DNA from: Zoogloea sp041914405
GTDB lineage: Bacteria; Pseudomonadota; Gammaproteobacteria; Burkholderiales; Rhodocyclaceae
Length of the DNA: 64,000 nucleotides
Direction of reading: 5' to 3'
Assembly: GCF_041914405.1 (NCBI RefSeq)
Contig: NZ_JAYSDK010000030.1
Location: 7,397-71,396 of the forward strand
A program made the translations under genes and the position numbers. Of this stretch, positions 60,673 to 64,000 are shown one piece after another; the stretch's first letter is position 1, and every line of letters starts with the position of its first letter. Under the pieces are notes generated by a model. It did not search any database. It saw nothing but the letters and a program-made list of their open reading frames with translations, and was not told the origin of the DNA.

Positions 60673-61098
60673 ATGGCTGGCCTGCACAAGGACGACCCCA
60701 TCCCCACCGAAATCAAGCTGCACCAGGTTTCCCGCCGGATGGAGATAGCCTTCGACGACGGCAAGCGTTTCGAATTCACCTACGAGTTCCTACGCGTATT
60801 CTCCCCCTCTGCCGAGGTACGTGGTCATGGCGTTGGCCAGGAAGTCCTGCAGCTCGGCAAACGCGACGTTGACATCACGCGCATCGAGCCGGTCGGCAAC
60901 TACGCGATCCGCCCGGTATTCTCCGACGGCCACGACAGCGGGTTGTATTCGTGGGACTACCTCTATGACCTCGGTGAAAGACGCGACGAGCTATGGGAAT
61001 CCTACCTGCTCCGCCTCTCCACTGAAGGCGGCAGTCGAGACCCTGCCGACCTCCCGCCGCCCGCCCCGAAGACCGGCGGCTGTGGCCATCACCACTGA
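60673..61098 (+). CDS. DUF971 family protein
   Basis: 141 residues. EIKLHQVSRRMEIAFDDGKR and LSWDYL-type features (GLYSWDYLYDLGERRDELW) mark the DUF971/gamma-butyrobetaine-hydroxylase N-terminal-like fold. Small stand-alone versions are often linked to Fe-S or ubiquinone gene contexts; here it precedes ubiE. The C-terminal GGCGHHH tail could bind metal. Likely operon with ubiE-ubiJ. Confidence 0.88.
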   Translation: MAGLHKDDPIPTEIKLHQVSRRMEIAFDDGKRFEFTYEFLRVFSPSAEVRGHGVGQEVLQLGKRDVDITRIEPVGNYAIRPVFSDGHDSGLYSWDYLYDLGERRDELWESYLLRLSTEGGSRDPADLPPPAPKTGGCGHHH

Positions 61099-61154
61099 AT
61101 CCTGATCGCCGGCTGGACGCCGGCGATCCAACGCTTCGCTCCCATTTCCAGATC

Positions 61155-61892
61155 ATGAACGACAAGACCACCCATTTCGGCTTCCAGAAAGTGGCCGAAT
61201 CCGAAAAGGCCAGCAAGGTCCGCGGCGTTTTCTCCTCCGTCGCCAGCAGCTACGACGTGATGAACGACCTGATGTCCTTTGGACTGCACCGCTTGTGGAA
61301 GGCTTTCACTGTGCAGATCGCCGGCGTCCGCAAGGGCGACCGGGTGCTCGACGTGGCTGGCGGCACCGCCGACCTGTCGCTGGCTTTTGCCAAGAAAGTC
61401 GGCCCGACTGGCCAGGTGTGGCTCACCGACATCAATCACGCAATGCTGTCCCGTGGCCGCGACCGCGTCGTGGATAAGGGCTTCCTGCTGCCGGTCGCCC
61501 AATGCGACGCGGAGAAGCTGCCCTTCCCCGACGACTATTTCGACGTGGTGACGGTGGCCTTCGGCCTGCGCAACATGACCCACAAGGATCAGGCCATCGC
61601 CGAAATGCGCCGCGTGCTGAAGCCCGGCGGCCGCCTGCTCGTTCTGGAGTTCTCCAAGGTCTGGAAGCCCCTCGCCCCGGCCTACGACTTCTATTCCTTC
61701 AAACTGCTTCCACTGATGGGCGAAAAGGTCGCCAAGGATGCGGACAGCTACCGCTACCTGGCCGAGAGCATCCGCATGCACCCGGACCAGGAATCCCTCA
61801 AGACCCTGATGGAAGGCGCCGGACTGGCCCGCGTGGAGTACTTCAACATGACCGCCGGCGTGGTTGCGCTGCATCGGGGTTACAAGCTCTGA
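61155..61892 (+). CDS. ubiE: Ubiquinone/menaquinone methyltransferase UbiE
   Basis: 245 residues. Opening FGFQKVAESEKASKVRGVF and SSYDVMNDLMSFGLHRLWK; SAM motif VLDVAGGTADLSLAFAKK; VAFGLRNMTHKDQAIAEM and the ending YFNMTAGVVALHRGYKL are diagnostic UbiE/COQ5. C-methylates demethylubiquinol and demethylmenaquinol. Followed by ubiJ. Confidence 0.95.
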   Translation: MNDKTTHFGFQKVAESEKASKVRGVFSSVASSYDVMNDLMSFGLHRLWKAFTVQIAGVRKGDRVLDVAGGTADLSLAFAKKVGPTGQVWLTDINHAMLSRGRDRVVDKGFLLPVAQCDAEKLPFPDDYFDVVTVAFGLRNMTHKDQAIAEMRRVLKPGGRLLVLEFSKVWKPLAPAYDFYSFKLLPLMGEKVAKDADSYRYLAESIRMHPDQESLKTLMEGAGLARVEYFNMTAGVVALHRGYKL

Positions 61893-61954
61893 AACCGATG
61901 ACGGCTCTTCCTGCACAGGCTTACTGAAGCTTGCGCACCAGCCTTGCATAGCGC

Positions 61955-61975
61955 GCGGGGGCCACGGGCCCCCGC
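61955..61975 (+). promoter_or_regulatory. Strong stem-loop between ubiE and ubiJ
   Basis: GCGGGGGCC, loop ACG, GGCCCCCGC: a perfect 9-bp G/C stem without a U-run. It may protect or attenuate the transcript between ubiE and ubiJ rather than terminate it. It ends 19 bases before the ubiJ start. Confidence 0.6.
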
Positions 61976-61994
61976 AATTCCTCTAGGAGTGGAG

Positions 61995-62585
61995 ATGCTT
62001 GCCTCATCCGCCATTACCGGCCTCAACCATCTGCTTGCCGATGCCCCCTGGGCACGGGAACGTCTGGCTCCCTTCGCCGGGCGGGTCGCGGCCCTTCGCC
62101 TAAGCCCGCTGGAGCTCTCCCTCGGCGTGGATGGCGACGGCTATTTCAACGAGAGCGCAGCCCCTGCGCCCGACGTCACCCTTGAACTGCCCTTATATTC
62201 CCTGCCTAAGGCGCTCGCGGGAGGCACCGACGCCTTGATGGCCGACATCCGCATCAGTGGCAATGCCGACTTCGCCGATACCCTCGGCTTTGTCTTTCGG
62301 CAACTCCGCTGGGACGGCGAGGAGACCCTGGCCAGACTGATCGGCGACATCGCGGCACACCGCGCGGTGATGACAGCCCAACACATCATCGGCTGGCAGC
62401 GCCAGGCCGCCCGCAACGCCGTCGAAAATCTCGTCGAATACTACAGTGAGGAGCGCCCGGTACTGGTCAAACACCAGGCGCTGGAAGAACTGGCCGGCGC
62501 CAATGCAGCCCTGCGCGACGATCTGGCACGCCTGGAAAAACGGCTGAGCCGACTTGAGACGACCCTATCCAAGACAGCCCACTGA
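61995..62585 (+). CDS. ubiJ: Ubiquinone biosynthesis accessory factor UbiJ (SCP2 domain)
   Basis: 196 residues. An SCP2-like lipid-binding domain (LELPLYSLPKALAGG, IRISGNADFADTLGFVF) then a helical tail ending in a coiled coil (LRDDLARLEKRLSRLETTL). UbiJ helps the UbiIFHEG-type complex handle hydrophobic intermediates. Start ATG 61995 with TAGGAGTGG upstream; 102 bases after ubiE. UbiB, often next, is not here. Confidence 0.9.
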   Translation: MLASSAITGLNHLLADAPWARERLAPFAGRVAALRLSPLELSLGVDGDGYFNESAAPAPDVTLELPLYSLPKALAGGTDALMADIRISGNADFADTLGFVFRQLRWDGEETLARLIGDIAAHRAVMTAQHIIGWQRQAARNAVENLVEYYSEERPVLVKHQALEELAGANAALRDDLARLEKRLSRLETTLSKTAH

Positions 62586-62631
62586 CACCGCTTGGCCGGC
62601 GGATCTGATCTTTAAGGTCAAGCCGGAAAAG

Positions 62632-62667
62632 AAAAAGGGCAGCCCTCACGGACTGCCCTTTTCTTTG
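62632..62667. terminator. Bidirectional intrinsic terminator
   Basis: AAAAGGGCAG pairs with CTGCCCTTTT around a 10-base loop; A-rich upstream (plus) and T-rich downstream tracts give U-runs for both strands. Ends the ubi operon on plus and the atp operon on minus, between convergent ubiJ and atpC. Confidence 0.93.
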
Positions 62668-62683
62668 CAACCGATCGTCTCGA

Positions 62684-63109
62684 TCAGTGGCCGCGCTTCT
62701 TCAGCTTGCTGATTGCCGCGATCTGGGCCAGAGCCGACGCCAGTTCGGACTGGGCCTTAGCGTACTCCAGGGCGGAACCCTGGTTCTGCAAGGCTTCTTC
62801 CGCCAGGCGCTTGGCTTCCAGCGCCTTGGCCTCGTCCAGATCCTTGCCACGGATGGCGGTATCCGCCAGAACCGTCACCAGGTTGGGCTGAACTTCCAGC
62901 AGGCCGCCGGCCACAAAAACCAGTTCCTCTTCAGGCTGGTTCTGGACCTTGACGCGCACGGCGCCCGGCTTGATCCGGGTCATCAGCGGCATGTGACCGG
63001 GCAGAATGCCGAGCTCACCGGCTTCGCCGGGGAGAGCAACGAATTCGGCCAGACCGGAGAAGATCTGCTCTTCCGCGCTGACGATATCGACGTGAATGGT
63101 CATTGCCAT
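62684..63109 (-). CDS. atpC: ATP synthase F1 epsilon subunit
   Basis: 141 residues. IHVDIVSAEEQIFSGLAEFV, LPGEAGELGILPGHMPLMT, and LVFVAGGLLEVQPNLVTVLAD form the beta-sandwich; the C-terminal helical hairpin is AKALEAKRLAEEAL and ELASALAQIAAISKL. Regulates ATPase activity and links F1 to the c-ring. Follows atpD with 61 bases between. Last gene of the atp operon. Confidence 0.95.
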   Translation of the reverse strand: MAMTIHVDIVSAEEQIFSGLAEFVALPGEAGELGILPGHMPLMTRIKPGAVRVKVQNQPEEELVFVAGGLLEVQPNLVTVLADTAIRGKDLDEAKALEAKRLAEEALQNQGSALEYAKAQSELASALAQIAAISKLKKRGH

Positions 63110-63170
63110 AGCTATTTCCTCCTCAAACCGGCGACCTCGTTAGAGAGCCGCCGGGCGATGGTCGCATTGA

Positions 63171-64000
63171 TCAGAGGGTCTTCGCTTTTTCGAAGACTTC
63201 TTCGATCGGGCCGACCATGTAGAAGGCCTGCTCGGGCAGGTGATCCACTTCACCGCTGAGAATCGTCTTGAAGCCCTTGATCGTCTCCTTCAGGGGGACG
63301 TACTTGCCGGGGGAACCGGTAAACACTTCCGCCACGAAGAACGGCTGGGACAGGAAACGCTGGATCTTACGGGCGCGGGCGACAAGCAGCTTGTCTTCCG
63401 GAGCCAGTTCGTCCATACCCAGAATCGCGATGATGTCGCGCAGTTCCTTGTAACGCTGAAGGGTCTGCTGAACGCCGCGAGCGGTGTTGTAGTGCTCTTC
63501 GCCAACCACCAGCGGGTCGAGCTGACGGGAGGTGGAGTCCAGCGGATCAACGGCGGGGTAGATACCCAGCGCGGCGATGTCACGGGACAGCACGACGGTC
63601 GAGTCGAGGTGGAGGAAGGTGGTCGCCGGGGACGGATCGGTCAAGTCATCCGCGGGCACATACACGGCCTGGATGGAGGTGATCGAGCCCACCTTGGTGG
63701 AGGTAATACGCTCCTGCAGACGGCCCATTTCTTCGGCCAGCGTCGGCTGGTAACCCACCGCGGAAGGCATACGACCCAGCAGCGCGGACACTTCGGTACC
63801 GGCCAGGGTGTAGCGGTAGATGTTATCCACGAAGAACAGGATGTCACGGCCTTCGTCACGGAAACGCTCGGCCATGGTCAGGCCGGTCAGCGCAACGCGC
63901 AGACGGTTGCCCGGGGGTTCGTTCATCTGACCGAACACCATCGCAACCTTGTCGAGAACGTTGGAGTCCTTCATTTCGTGGTAGAAGTCGTTCCCTTCAC
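63171..64000 (-). CDS. atpD: ATP synthase F1 beta subunit, C-terminal part (truncated by window)
   Basis: Open to the window edge: about 276 residues covering the C-terminal part. The reading frame before the first in-window ATG continues with EGNDFYHEMKDSNVL, so the true start lies outside. Walker B ILFFVDNIYRY, GRMPSAVGYQPTLAEEMG, and the DELSEED-type ILGMDELAPEDKLLV are present. Catalytic subunit of F1. Confidence 0.97.
   Translation of the reverse strand, partial: EGNDFYHEMKDSNVLDKVAMVFGQMNEPPGNRLRVALTGLTMAERFRDEGRDILFFVDNIYRYTLAGTEVSALLGRMPSAVGYQPTLAEEMGRLQERITSTKVGSITSIQAVYVPADDLTDPSPATTFLHLDSTVVLSRDIAALGIYPAVDPLDSTSRQLDPLVVGEEHYNTARGVQQTLQRYKELRDIIAILGMDELAPEDKLLVARARKIQRFLSQPFFVAEVFTGSPGKYVPLKETIKGFKTILSGEVDHLPEQAFYMVGPIEEVFEKAKTL

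Overview
The window is high-GC DNA from a draft assembly: there are two runs of ten Ns, at 17778-17787 and 41567-41576. Gene content points to a betaproteobacterium, most likely Rhodocyclales (Azospira / Dechloromonas / Azonexus-like). This is inferred from dense gene packing, ubiE-ubiJ, phoB-phoR, an atpD-atpC end, cobalamin synthesis and salvage genes with a B12 riboswitch, and a large LPS locus. I see no rRNA, tRNA, CRISPR array, insertion sequence or prophage.

Layout. 1-8049: tail of a winged-helix regulator, a small membrane protein, bluB, dbpA, a J-like membrane protein, a DedA-rhodanese fusion, pirin, OsmC, nudC and rlmA. 8174-13681: a GAF-GGDEF diguanylate cyclase downstream of a tightly coupled operon (thioredoxin-like lipoprotein, membrane fusion protein, FtsX-type permease, ATPase), then DUF4197. 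13695-19976: outer-membrane protein, glutamate dehydrogenase, cupin, TetR regulator with a perfect 20-bp palindromic operator facing an HPP membrane protein, a REP cluster with an assembly gap, a GT9-like gene and a CorA/ZntB transporter.

20086-33703 (all minus strand) is an LPS core / surface polysaccharide locus. In transcription order it reads: hldE (C-terminal half degenerate), PTP-like phosphatase, GT9, msbA, a sialyltransferase-fold protein, O-antigen ligase, GT25, a small glycosyltransferase, deacetylase 2, heptosyltransferase, two GT4 enzymes and deacetylase 1. Most junctions in its second half are 4-bp start/stop overlaps.

33894-40088: a ClpP-like protein, then a Pqi (MCE-domain) lipid-transport operon with PqiA split into two genes and preceded by a GspC-HR-like membrane protein, then an alpha/beta hydrolase and a GNAT acetyltransferase. 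40143-48704 is the cobalamin region: cobC, cobS, gap, cobT, a chagasin-like protein and cobU on minus; a cobalamin riboswitch, btuB, btuC, btuD and cobO on plus. bluB lies 40 kb away and no btuF is visible. 48793-64000: a 2-hydroxyacid dehydrogenase, glpQ with a candidate Pho box, a SWIM-SNF2 helicase downstream of a sirtuin, a class II amidotransferase, a HIT protein, a PilZ-like protein, phoR and phoB, DUF971, ubiE, ubiJ, a terminator, atpC and a truncated atpD.

A family of palindromic REP/REPIN repeats (core GCGAATTCATTCGC) runs through the window: intact pairs at 1301-1370 and 19995-20065, and degraded copies around both assembly gaps. The most unusual items are the hldE gene whose nucleotidyltransferase half has lost its signature motif, the sialyltransferase-fold gene, the Pqi operon with an added GspC-like protein, the non-canonical ClpP-like protein, and the REPIN abutting the bluB start.
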